Positions 1 through 7,003 of a DNA stretch of 24,848 bases are shown piece after piece. The notes under the pieces were generated by a model. It did no database searches. It saw only the letters and a list, made by a program, of their open reading frames with translations, and had not been told where the DNA came from. The position numbers and the translations under genes are program-made. The stretch lies in NCBI GenBank assembly GCA_015258715.1, contig JABZHR010000014.1:1-24848 (forward strand). Direction: 5' to 3'. Origin of the DNA: Atopobium sp. (GTDB taxonomy: Bacteria; Actinomycetota; Coriobacteriia; Coriobacteriales; Atopobiaceae). Position 1 is the first letter of the stretch. Every line of letters begins with the position of its first letter.

Positions 1-606
1 CTATGGGATGAAGATAAAGAGATAAAGCCAGAGCAAAATCTGCTCTATGTTGATTCGCCTCTGTCATTGCCATGGGATGATAAAAAATTAAATAGCAAGT
101 TTTTAGAATATGTTTCTAAAGAGATTAATTTAGACGAACAGAGAAGATCAAGAATCATAGACGCTGTTTCCGCTATTAATGAAGAGATATTTCAAGTTTC
201 AAGTGGTTTTAATGCATCTTACGAATTACAAACAGAATGGGATATGGCAAAATATTTAAAGATGAGTCATTTTTCTGCCGAAAAAACAGGAAGATCGTTC
301 TTTGATAACCAGATAGAATTTCTAAACTTTATTTCGGACGTTTCTTTTAGAGGAGCTGTAGTTTTCGTAAATCTAAAGAAATTTTTTACTCAAGAACAAT
401 ATGTTGAGTGGTTAAATCAAGCCATTTTTCTTGGAATACAGATTCTTCTTATTGAAACAGAAACGTCAATTCAGGATAATATTAATGAGAACAAACAAGT
501 GGTTGACCTGCTCGATTGCTCTGATATTATCTCTAATCAGGTCGGAATGGACGTCTCCTTGCAGGGGAGATTTTGCGACAACGGTTTTGGCGCAGTGACA
601 TTCTGA
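1..606 (+). CDS. csn2: Csn2, type II-A CRISPR adaptation protein (5' partial)
   Basis: The reading frame is open from base 1, so the true start lies upstream; 201 residues are in the window. It resembles Csn2, the ring-forming DNA-end-binding protein of type II-A systems that acts with Cas1-Cas2 and Cas9 in spacer acquisition. Supporting stretches are the early VDSPLSLPWDDKKLNSK segment, where the family has an LxxNPLSLDxNNKK-like pattern, and the later AVVFVNLKKFF...ILLIET segment, matching the conserved strand-helix-strand near the end of Csn2. A CRISPR repeat follows directly, which supports the call. Odd: the frame runs about 20 residues past the usual end, and its last seven residues (GFGAVTF) and stop are encoded inside the first CRISPR repeat. 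The TTG at 67 is only an in-frame codon, not the start. Family assignment is from memory of the pattern, not a search. Confidence 0.8.
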   Translation, partial: LWDEDKEIKPEQNLLYVDSPLSLPWDDKKLNSKFLEYVSKEINLDEQRRSRIIDAVSAINEEIFQVSSGFNASYELQTEWDMAKYLKMSHFSAEKTGRSFFDNQIEFLNFISDVSFRGAVVFVNLKKFFTQEQYVEWLNQAIFLGIQILLIETETSIQDNINENKQVVDLLDCSDIISNQVGMDVSLQGRFCDNGFGAVTF

Positions 607-848
607 CTGGTAACTAAGCTATACATGGCACAAGCAGATCCAAAGGACAGTTTTGACGCAGTGACATTCTGACTGGTAACTAAACAAAAAAGCCCGCCAG
701 CCGTTAAACTGGGCGTTTTGATGCAGTGGCATTTTGGCTACAATTAGGCATAATAGTTAATAAAGATACCCACCCGATTCTACTTGATGTGGATTTGCGT
801 GGGTATCTTTAGGTTTTAGCGTAGTGACATTCTGAATGGTAGTTAAAG
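584..848 (+). CRISPR. Short degenerate type II-A CRISPR array (4 repeats)
   Basis: Four 36-nt repeats begin with GTTTT: 584-619, 650-685, 715-750 and 813-848. The first two differ at two or three positions and share the core GCAGTGACATTCTGACTGGT. The third matches at its 5' half and decays at its 3' half; the fourth is a moderately diverged copy. Spacers are 620-649 (30 nt) and 686-714 (29 nt). The interval between repeats 3 and 4 is 62 nt, about two spacers with no repeat, and holds a 13-bp inverted repeat. Repeat length, spacer length and position after csn2 fit type II-A. There is no room for a normal leader, because repeat 1 overlaps the end of csn2. Confidence 0.85.
761..811. terminator. 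Perfect 13-bp inverted repeat inside the CRISPR remnant
   Basis: TAAAGATACCCAC at 761-773 is the exact reverse complement of 799-811, with a 25-nt loop. T-rich sequence follows (TTTAGGTTTT), so it could end array transcription, although repeat 4 lies just beyond it. It may equally be a small inserted palindrome. Confidence 0.45.
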
Positions 849-897
849 CCACATGTCAGTTATTCGATGGTTTTTGTAGTTTGAAATGTTCAAGGTT

Positions 898-1239
898 CTA
901 GAAGGTAATCAGATTGATGCAAATAGCATTGTCTTCTAAATACCACTCTTCTTCACATTCAAATTTACTGAATTTATCAGGAACACAGTATGAGTCCTCA
1001 AGCCAATACGATTCAAATTCTTGAGCATCAGACTGATCAATGAGCCAGCCTGATAAATCCATAGCTAATGCGTCACCTATCAATGCGATATTACCTTCAC
1101 CGCAATCTAGATAGAATATCTTTCCTTGTTCATTTGCTTTTGCTTGAACTAAAAGAAAAAAGTTGACGAATTGCTCGTCTTCAAGGTCATGCCTACCTTT
1201 GAGCCCAACTATTTTCTTCAGATTGTTTTGTTTTGACAT
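898..1239 (-). CDS. Small acidic protein of unknown function
   Basis: 113 residues, with an ATG start at 1239 preceded by AGAGGA at a normal distance. I do not recognise the family. It begins with a basic stretch (MSKQNNLKKIVGLKGRH) and becomes strongly acidic, with many Asp and Glu and several Trp and Tyr in the second half. There are no membrane segments and no signal peptide. A central IALIGDALAMDLSGWLI stretch suggests a folded core. It lies antisense to, and downstream of, the CRISPR remnant. Small acidic proteins beside CRISPR loci can be anti-CRISPRs, but so can many unrelated proteins, and nothing here shows that function. Confidence 0.65.
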   Translation of the reverse strand: MSKQNNLKKIVGLKGRHDLEDEQFVNFFLLVQAKANEQGKIFYLDCGEGNIALIGDALAMDLSGWLIDQSDAQEFESYWLEDSYCVPDKFSKFECEEEWYLEDNAICINLITF

Positions 1240-1297
1240 TGGGTGTCCTCTTTGTGTATGTCAACTTATAGTGATTTTAACGCAGAAACACGCCAGC

Positions 1298-1349
1298 AAA
1301 AAGCACCTCGGCAATCCCACAAGCGGGGATAGCCGGGATGCTTTTGTTT
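1298..1349 (+). terminator. Strong bidirectional hairpin between divergent genes
   Basis: AAAAGCA (1299-1305) pairs with TGCTTTT (1339-1345); inside, CGGC pairs with GCCG and ATCCC with GGGAT, leaving two mismatches in a stem of about 18 bp. A and T runs on the two sides would let it work in either direction. It sits upstream of both flanking genes, so it ends neither of them. Confidence 0.6.
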
Positions 1350-1476
1350 CACTGTAGCATATGCTTGCTGTGAGAAACCGGTCGGACGCGCAATCCTATC
1401 AACTATACTTGTGGCAAATAATTCGACGTAATGCTGCAACAGCACGTTCTTCTCGGCTGGTAGTGGAGATTCTTAT

Positions 1477-1962
1477 ATGAAGTCTTTGATTGTGTACTAT
1501 TCGTATTCCGGCATCACAAGAAGGCTTGCGGAGGATATTGCGCTGATTACCGATGGTGAGTTGCTGGAGCTTAAGCCTCAAGAGCCCTATTCTTTCTCGT
1601 ATAACACGGCGGTAAAAGAGGTTAGAGCGCAAATAGAAAAGGGCGTTTGTCCTGCGCTGATGCAATACGATATAAATGTTGCTGAGTTTGATACCGTCTT
1701 TATAGGATCGCCCAACTGGCTTAAAACATTTGCCCCTCCGGTGCTTTCGTTCTTACGGGCAACGGATTTGAGCGGAAAGACGGTCATTCCGTTCTGCACG
1801 CACGGTGGCGGAGGATTTGGCAATATGATTGAGGAGTATCAGAGAGAATGTGGCGCTTCTCGTGTGATACCGGGGTTGGCGGTAAAAGGCACGTATACTT
1901 TTAGTGAAGTGCAAAAATGGCTGGAGTCAATGGGGTTAGACAATGCGAGTACTTCTAGCTGA
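1477..1962 (+). CDS. Flavodoxin-family protein
   Basis: 161 residues, close to the usual size of a short-chain flavodoxin. The N-terminus has the beta-strand plus phosphate-binding loop of the fold, LIVYYSYSGITRRLAEDIA, with S/G/T residues that would hold the FMN phosphate. The second FMN loop is probably IGSPNWLKTFAPPV (around residues 76-89), and THGGGGFGNM follows near 109-118. These fit the flavodoxin_4-type subgroup, soluble FMN electron carriers or quinone/NADPH reductases. The ATG at 1477 has TGGAG about 8 nt upstream. The last residues overlap, in another frame, the stub of a response regulator (1943-2002), and a good terminator follows at 2098-2130. Redox partner unknown. Confidence 0.85.
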   Translation: MKSLIVYYSYSGITRRLAEDIALITDGELLELKPQEPYSFSYNTAVKEVRAQIEKGVCPALMQYDINVAEFDTVFIGSPNWLKTFAPPVLSFLRATDLSGKTVIPFCTHGGGGFGNMIEEYQRECGASRVIPGLAVKGTYTFSEVQKWLESMGLDNASTSS

Positions 1963-2002
1963 AGACGAGAAGAGGATGGCTGCGGCTATCGTGGCCCTAT
2001 AA
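1943..2002 (+). pseudogene. Response-regulator N-terminal stub
   Basis: An ATG overlapping the last codons of the flavodoxin opens a frame reading MRVLLAEDEKRMAAAIVAL and then TAA. This is the first strand and helix of an OmpR-type receiver domain, including the acidic ED pair of the phosphorylation pocket. Nothing that continues a receiver domain is visible in any frame downstream, so the rest of the gene is deleted. A GGTGGCG/CGCCACC inverted repeat lies just after the break (about 2006-2047). Confidence 0.7.
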
Positions 2003-2097
2003 AACGGGTGGCGTGTCCTCCCTCTATGCAGAGCGAAACTGCGCCACCAGCAATCTTTAATATATCACATTTTGTCTTGGATAAAAGTGCTCTACAC

Positions 2098-2130
2098 AGA
2101 CGTCTTTCTCGACAAGACGTCTTTTTTATT
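2098..2130 (+). terminator. Rho-independent terminator after the flavodoxin
   Basis: AGACGTCTT (2098-2106) and AAGACGTCT (2114-2122) form a 9-bp stem with a 7-nt loop, followed by a T run at 2122-2127. Confidence 0.85.
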
Positions 2131-2164
2131 TATGCAGGCAGATGGGTATATTACAAAATATACG

Positions 2165-2223
2165 AAAATCGCATATTTATAGGTTGACGTGCAGTTTTAT
2201 AAATATTCTAAAATCGCATATTT
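2165..2223. repeat. Direct repeat AAAATCGCATATTT, two copies
   Basis: Identical 14-mers at 2165-2178 and 2210-2223, 45 bp apart, in the AT-rich gap between the convergent flavodoxin and DUF3006 genes. The flanks are also similar. Function unknown; two such sites could bind a protein. Confidence 0.6.
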
Positions 2224-2239
2224 TTACTTTTATCTGGGG

Positions 2240-2482
2240 CTACTTGGATTCCGTATCATCATGCGCAAGCAGGGAGTTGAACAGCTCGTCGATATCGGTG
2301 TGTCGCTGAGCGGTTTCTTCCTCGGCTAGTATCCACGAGCCGTCTTTGTAGTAGAGTACATCGCCCTGGCAAGCATTGCTTGGTAGCTCATCGACAGAAA
2401 CGGTCAGCATATTGCCTGGCTGATCATTCAGCTCAAGCACGGCAAGATTGTTGTCTTCAAATCGATCAATGATTGCTTTCAT
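2240..2482 (-). CDS. DUF3006 domain protein
   Basis: 80 residues. The opening MKAIIDRFEDNNLAVLELND and the following VSVDELP...GDVLYYKDGSW fit DUF3006, a small beta-rich domain commonly encoded next to ComEC-like metallo-beta-lactamase proteins in Gram-positive bacteria. The start codon shares one base with the stop of the upstream gene (TAATG), so translation is probably coupled and the two proteins are likely made together. No membrane segment. The biochemical role of DUF3006 is not known to me. The acidic tail after about residue 55 is variable sequence. Confidence 0.8.
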   Translation of the reverse strand: MKAIIDRFEDNNLAVLELNDQPGNMLTVSVDELPSNACQGDVLYYKDGSWILAEEETAQRHTDIDELFNSLLAHDDTESK

Positions 2483-3852
2483 TACTTGGACCTCGATGTC
2501 GACGACGTGCTAGATTTATCTTGTGAGGTTGGAGCTACCACTGTGCCGGGTTTCTCGCCAGATATATCAATGTTTGTACCATCGCAGGTAATAGTAATGG
2601 TTCCGTTGGCGCCCGTTCCCCAGACCTCAACGGAATGCTTGTGGAGGGCGTTCAGGACCGACTGCATGGGGTGGCCGTAGGGGTTGTCCACGGCGTACGA
2701 GAGGACGGCGTAGGTGGGTGAGAGCTTGTGAATCAGTACCTCGGTAGTGCCTGTTCGAGAGCCGTGATGGGAGAGCTTGAGTACGTCAATGTGACCTGGA
2801 TTGGAGTTCAAGATGGCATTTGTAGGCGCGTCTCCTGTGAAGAGGAACGTTTTGTTGCCAACGGTCAGCTTGATGATTATCGAGTAATCGTTGGTTTCGG
2901 GGAAATTTGCGTCTTTTTTGGGCCAGAGAATCTCTAGCTTGTAACTGTCGGTTTGGTCGATGATGGTGCCCGCTTCGGCAAGGGTTATCTGCAGGTTATT
3001 GTTCTGGATTGCGGTCAGAAACTTTCTGTATGTTGCCGTGTTGTTTGTTTTATTTGGTGCGTAAATGGTCCCGATTTGAGTGCTGGAAATGACATCCGCC
3101 ATACCACCGATGTGATCTTCGTCGGGATGGGTGGCTACCAGGTAATCAATCTTGTTTCGACCAAGTTCTTGGAGCACCTGGGCAATTTTTGGGGCAGATC
3201 CTGTGGGACCGGCGTCGATAAGCATGGTTTTCTCGGGAAGTGCAATGAGAATGGCTTCTCCCTGGCCGACGTCGATAAACTTGATGGTCACGTTTGCGCT
3301 GGTCTGCGTGGTGGCGGATGACGTGCCGGAGTCTTGCTGGGATGGCGCGGCGGAATCTGGTTGGGATGATACGGCGGAGCCTTGCTGCGGCGAACCCTCA
3401 GGTGACATGACAGTTGGAAGCGGTTGCGTCAGAGCGACGCTAAAGTAGAGTGCCACGCTCAGCGCGGCAAGCGCGATTCCAGCTTTCTGTTTTCCGGCGT
3501 ATCGCTTGCGTGGTTTGAGCTTACCTTTTACGAGCTGTTTGGAAGCGCTGGGGTCTTCGTAAATAAGGTTGAGCACGCTCTCGATAACTGGGAGCGAAAA
3601 AATTGCTGGTAGAAGATAAGAAAGCAATTTTGGCAAAGAAAGTATTTGAGCCAGGACAAATGCGCCCGCGATTAGCGATGCGTTTATAACAAGCCTGGTA
3701 AGTCCCGATTTCCAGCCTTTAAGATAAAACTGAGGAATGCCAAAAATGCCAAATACCAGGGAAAGAATGAGCGCAAATAAGTAGTCAGAATGCTGGTCAG
3801 AGACTGTGTTGGCCGATTCAGTTTTGCTGTCAAATTGCTTTTGGTTGGGCAT
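2482..3852 (-). CDS. Membrane-anchored ComEC-like metallo-beta-lactamase fold protein
   Basis: 456 residues. Residues 24-100 are a membrane region of about three segments whose start, LFALILSLVFGIFGIPQFYLKGWKSG, looks like a TM2 domain. A further membrane segment lies at about 124-142, then a Ser/Gln-rich linker (150-188), then the hydrolase domain (189-430). The latter carries FIDVGQGEA, the metal motif THPDEDH (241-247), FTGD (338-341), SHHGS (361-365) and GHP (393-395), as in the C-terminal domain of ComEC. The ComEC channel itself is absent, so this is not a complete DNA-uptake channel. Proteins of this type are presumed extracytoplasmic nucleases or phosphodiesterases; the topology here would put the catalytic domain outside. 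The start has GAGAGG upstream. It is third of four genes in an operon and is coupled to DUF3006. Confidence 0.85.
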   Translation of the reverse strand: MPNQKQFDSKTESANTVSDQHSDYLFALILSLVFGIFGIPQFYLKGWKSGLTRLVINASLIAGAFVLAQILSLPKLLSYLLPAIFSLPVIESVLNLIYEDPSASKQLVKGKLKPRKRYAGKQKAGIALAALSVALYFSVALTQPLPTVMSPEGSPQQGSAVSSQPDSAAPSQQDSGTSSATTQTSANVTIKFIDVGQGEAILIALPEKTMLIDAGPTGSAPKIAQVLQELGRNKIDYLVATHPDEDHIGGMADVISSTQIGTIYAPNKTNNTATYRKFLTAIQNNNLQITLAEAGTIIDQTDSYKLEILWPKKDANFPETNDYSIIIKLTVGNKTFLFTGDAPTNAILNSNPGHIDVLKLSHHGSRTGTTEVLIHKLSPTYAVLSYAVDNPYGHPMQSVLNALHKHSVEVWGTGANGTITITCDGTNIDISGEKPGTVVAPTSQDKSSTSSTSRSK

Positions 3853-3891
3853 AAAACCTCTCTGGACACGTGCGTTCTGAAGAATCTTACC

Positions 3892-4701
3892 CTATTTGAC
3901 CAGCCAGTCCAGGGCTTTCTGCATTCTTCCTTCAACGTTTTGGAAGTGATTTCCGCGGTTGAGCTCAAACGTCGAGGTAATTCCTGCGTTTTCCAGCTTG
4001 CTAGCGAGAAGTTCGGCGTTTTCTCGCACGTGCATTATTTGCGGATTGGGGGTTCGTGCTTCTCGGTCACCCAGCGAAAGATAAGCGTGTGTGAGGTCGA
4101 CCACCCCTCCACTGAGCTGCTGGTCAACGTAGTCCAGGAGGCCTGGGAACCAGAACGATCCCGAGACAGCTCCGATGCGTTGGAAGGTTGCGACCTGCGG
4201 CGACACGCCGGCGCCGGGCTGGCAGCCGCATGAGACCTGCGGCGACATGCCGCGCGCGACCTGCGGCGACACGCCGGCCTGGGTCACGCCAGCCCAGAGG
4301 CTGAACAGGCCCGCAAGCGAGTATCCCACAAGCATCCTATACGCTGGCGGATCGGTGAGCTCCGACTCTGTCCAGGGGATGACATGGTTGATGAGGGTAT
4401 CGAGCGTTTTCTGGGCGCCATCGCCAAAGTTGGGGCCCTTAGCAAAAACGCGCGGAGCACACCAGGGCGAGAAGTTCTCTTCCCACAGGTCAACATGAAC
4501 GTTTACCAGGCTAACGCCTACCGGTACCTGAACGGGGGAGTTGTCGGCCATGTCTCCCAAGAGGTAGACAACAGGCGCTCCAGCTACAGAGAACATCTGT
4601 GTGTGGATAGAAAGTCCGGAGATGATCGTTTTTCTCGCCGTGGGGTTGGCGGGGTGCGCAGCAGTGTCGGCGCTGGGGTGCGTGTCTGGTATAGCGCTCA
4701 T
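3892..4701 (-). CDS. Putative esterase, alpha/beta hydrolase fold, with repeat insertion
   Basis: 269 residues from the ATG at 4701, one base after the antiporter stop; a GTG at 4710 is an alternative start overlapping that gene. The nucleophile motif is GYSLAG (126-131, Ser128) and the probable catalytic His is in RGNHFQ near the end. It is a paralogue of the protein at 20515-21201: both share SPWxAxxVxxxxPNFG before the nucleophile and a WFPxxxxxxD segment after it. The family is the siderophore/putative-esterase group (PF00756-like). There is no signal peptide, so it is cytoplasmic. Residues 141-171 are an insertion absent from the paralogue, built from three copies of the sequence GVSPQVA or a variant, placed just after the helix that follows the nucleophile. 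Substrate unknown. Confidence 0.75.
   Translation of the reverse strand: MSAIPDTHPSADTAAHPANPTARKTIISGLSIHTQMFSVAGAPVVYLLGDMADNSPVQVPVGVSLVNVHVDLWEENFSPWCAPRVFAKGPNFGDGAQKTLDTLINHVIPWTESELTDPPAYRMLVGYSLAGLFSLWAGVTQAGVSPQVARGMSPQVSCGCQPGAGVSPQVATFQRIGAVSGSFWFPGLLDYVDQQLSGGVVDLTHAYLSLGDREARTPNPQIMHVRENAELLASKLENAGITSTFELNRGNHFQNVEGRMQKALDWLVK
4190..4278 (+). repeat. GC-rich minisatellite inside the esterase gene
   Basis: Three 23-bp copies built on GACCTGCGGCGACACGCCGG at 4190-4212, 4232-4254 and 4256-4278. Copies 1 and 3 are identical; copy 2 differs at a few positions. On the coding strand the unit encodes AGVSPQVA, so the array keeps the reading frame. Confidence 0.85.
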
Positions 4702-4702
4702 A

Positions 4703-7003
4703 CTACTCACTAAACGTCATTTGCAGGTAGTAGACGTTTTCGCGCAGGTGAGCGGCAACCTCGCGGTCGATGACGCCCTCAAACTGCAGGCGCGAAATCT
4801 GGTCCAGCTCAATACGCAGCGCGTTTTCTGCCACGTCGTCGGCGTACTTTCGAGCATCCGCAAGTTGCTGCCTAAAGTGCGGCGATATCTTGTGTGAACT
4901 CAGATTGTAAGGTAGCTGGTAGGAGGCTTGAGTATCGCTGGAACCATGCTCCTTGTTGATATTGATGCGACTCCAAATAGACTCAATTACTGATTCATGG
5001 TCAATCATCAGGTTTGACGCGACAATAGCCATCTGCTCGTCGTCGCCGTTAGCAATACGCTCCAGGTCGTCGAACTCAGCGTATTCCATCTCAAGCGCAT
5101 ACAAACAAGCCTGGTAGTAGGACTGATCTGCGTCTTCTAGGTGTCTGATACCGCCATCGATGATGCGCTGAGCAGCTAGTTTAAGCTCGTGGAGGGCAAC
5201 GGCAATCCGTGAGCGGTGGTTTGTCTTTGAGGCAATGTTTGCGAAGGGTCCATAATAACCTACTGACCTGCGGATTGAAGTAATATCGTCGACAATTTGG
5301 TCCCACGGAATGGGGTTGTGCGTTTTAATATGGCGCTCGCGTAGCTCCTCGAGGCATTTCTGCTGGACTTCTGTTTCGTGAAGGACCAGCTTTTTGACAA
5401 GTTCGCCCGAGCCAGGGACAGTGATGCGAGAGGCAAACAAGCGGTTGGTATAGCGCGTGATAGCCAAACGAAGCGCAGGTAGATACTTTGCTTTGGCGTT
5501 TTCTGACTGTAACATGCTCCTGAGCTCGCCGAGAGTTGCCTCAAGAACGGCAATCTCTCCCTTGTGGAGACGTTCGGGCAGGTCAGAGTCTGCCTCAGGG
5601 GACTTTGATAGCACGGGTAACAGATTGTCCGCTAAAAGTAACGTGGCGAGAATAACGCCGGCGGCGATGGTGATCAGCAAATCCCTCTGCGGAAATGCTG
5701 CTCCGGACTGGGTTGTGAGCGGCAAGGTGAGGATAATCGACAACGTTACCGCACCTTTTGCGCCTGCAATAGTGGTAACCAGCACGTTCTTGATGAGTTC
5801 GGCCGACGTGATTGAGATGGGCTTTATAGCGCACGTGGGTTTGGGCTGCTCAGCGATCTGCTCCGAGGTTTGCTCTGAGCCCAGTTCAGCGAGCGGCTGG
5901 TCGGGTTTCTCGCCGTTGGAGCTGCTACCTGCGAGGTCATTCTCGCCGTCGACGGCGTCTTTTCCGGTGCAGAGATGACCGCCCTTGTGGAGCTTGTAAG
6001 TTTCCAGCGCGTAGAGCCACGCAAAGCGAACACCGTGCATGAACAGGGTAATCACGACAACAATTCCTAGAATTTGCAGGATATTGAGGCCGCCGTTGGT
6101 GCCAGGAAGCACGGCGAGGGGGAGCTGCATTCCTAGGAAGACAAAGATGGTGCCGTTGATGAGGAAGCTGATGACTTTCCACGTGGAATCTGAGACCAAT
6201 TTTTGCCTTGCAAACAGCGCATTATTGCTCTGCCTTCGTGGGAGTGCAATCACCAAGCCAGCCGCTACAACAGCAAGTACGCCAGAAACGTGGAAGGTTT
6301 CGGCAAGAAGATAGACAAGAAACGGCGTCAGTACTTCATAGAGAACGTTTGCAACGGTGTCCTCGTAACCCAACCTACCAAGCATTGCGTTGATGGCAGA
6401 GAAGGCAAAGCCAGTGACAATTCCCATTACCACGCCGCCCACAAAAAGCACTGTGAAAGATCCCGCTGCGTCTACCAGCGAGAACGCACCCGTCACGGCC
6501 GCAGCTACGGAGAACTGGAATGCAACGACGCCGGATGCGTCGTTAATCAAGGACTCTCCCGAGAGAAGCGTCTGCTGGCGATGGGTCAGGTGGATGTTGG
6601 ACTTAAGCGCGGTGACGGTGGCTGCATCGGTTGGCCCCAGGGCCGAGGCCAGCGCAAACGCCGCAGCTAGAGGAATTGAGGGGACCATGAGGTGGAGGGC
6701 GTAGCCGACCGAAAGCACGCTGACAACTACCAGAGCAATCGCCAGCGACAAAATACTGTTCAGGTTGAGGAGAAGTGCACGAATGTTGGTTTCTCTCGTC
6801 TCGTTGAACAGGAGTGGGGCAATAAAGAGCAGCATAAAGAGCTCGGATTCCAGGTGAACCTCCTGAACGCTGGGCAGCACGAGCGCAACAAGCAGGCCGA
6901 TAACAACCTGGATAACGGGGATGGAGACGTTGACAAACTTGTCGATAACCGAGGAAGCCGCGACGCAGGTTAAAACAATGAGCACAAATTCGAATGTCTC
7001 CAA
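4703..7003 (-). CDS. Na+/H+ antiporter, CPA1 (NhaP/YjcE) family
   Basis: 766 residues from a TTG at 7003, chosen because AGGAAGGAAG lies just upstream and because the frame before it is a GC-rich tandem repeat encoding Arg/His/Ser junk. The first 530 or so residues hold about 12 membrane segments with CPA1 landmarks: LGPTDAATVTAL, GESLINDASG (containing the ion-binding Asp) and AGAKGAVTLSIILTLP. A hydrophilic loop of about 60 residues, rich in Glu, Ser and Gln, splits two late membrane segments and contains a copy of the TTTCTCGCC motif (as GEKP). The last 230 residues are a soluble helical cytoplasmic domain. Expected role: proton-driven Na+ or K+ export, pH and salt homeostasis. It is first in the operon with the esterase, the metallo-beta-lactamase protein and DUF3006. 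Confidence 0.9.
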   Translation of the reverse strand: METFEFVLIVLTCVAASSVIDKFVNVSIPVIQVVIGLLVALVLPSVQEVHLESELFMLLFIAPLLFNETRETNIRALLLNLNSILSLAIALVVVSVLSVGYALHLMVPSIPLAAAFALASALGPTDAATVTALKSNIHLTHRQQTLLSGESLINDASGVVAFQFSVAAAVTGAFSLVDAAGSFTVLFVGGVVMGIVTGFAFSAINAMLGRLGYEDTVANVLYEVLTPFLVYLLAETFHVSGVLAVVAAGLVIALPRRQSNNALFARQKLVSDSTWKVISFLINGTIFVFLGMQLPLAVLPGTNGGLNILQILGIVVVITLFMHGVRFAWLYALETYKLHKGGHLCTGKDAVDGENDLAGSSSNGEKPDQPLAELGSEQTSEQIAEQPKPTCAIKPISITSAELIKNVLVTTIAGAKGAVTLSIILTLPLTTQSGAAFPQRDLLITIAAGVILATLLLADNLLPVLSKSPEADSDLPERLHKGEIAVLEATLGELRSMLQSENAKAKYLPALRLAITRYTNRLFASRITVPGSGELVKKLVLHETEVQQKCLEELRERHIKTHNPIPWDQIVDDITSIRRSVGYYGPFANIASKTNHRSRIAVALHELKLAAQRIIDGGIRHLEDADQSYYQACLYALEMEYAEFDDLERIANGDDEQMAIVASNLMIDHESVIESIWSRININKEHGSSDTQASYQLPYNLSSHKISPHFRQQLADARKYADDVAENALRIELDQISRLQFEGVIDREVAAHLRENVYYLQMTFSE

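Noticed and set aside
1240..1349. tracrRNA candidate ending in the 1298-1345 hairpin
   Set aside because: The terminator-like shape is suggestive, but I found no anti-repeat to the CRISPR repeat on either strand nearby.
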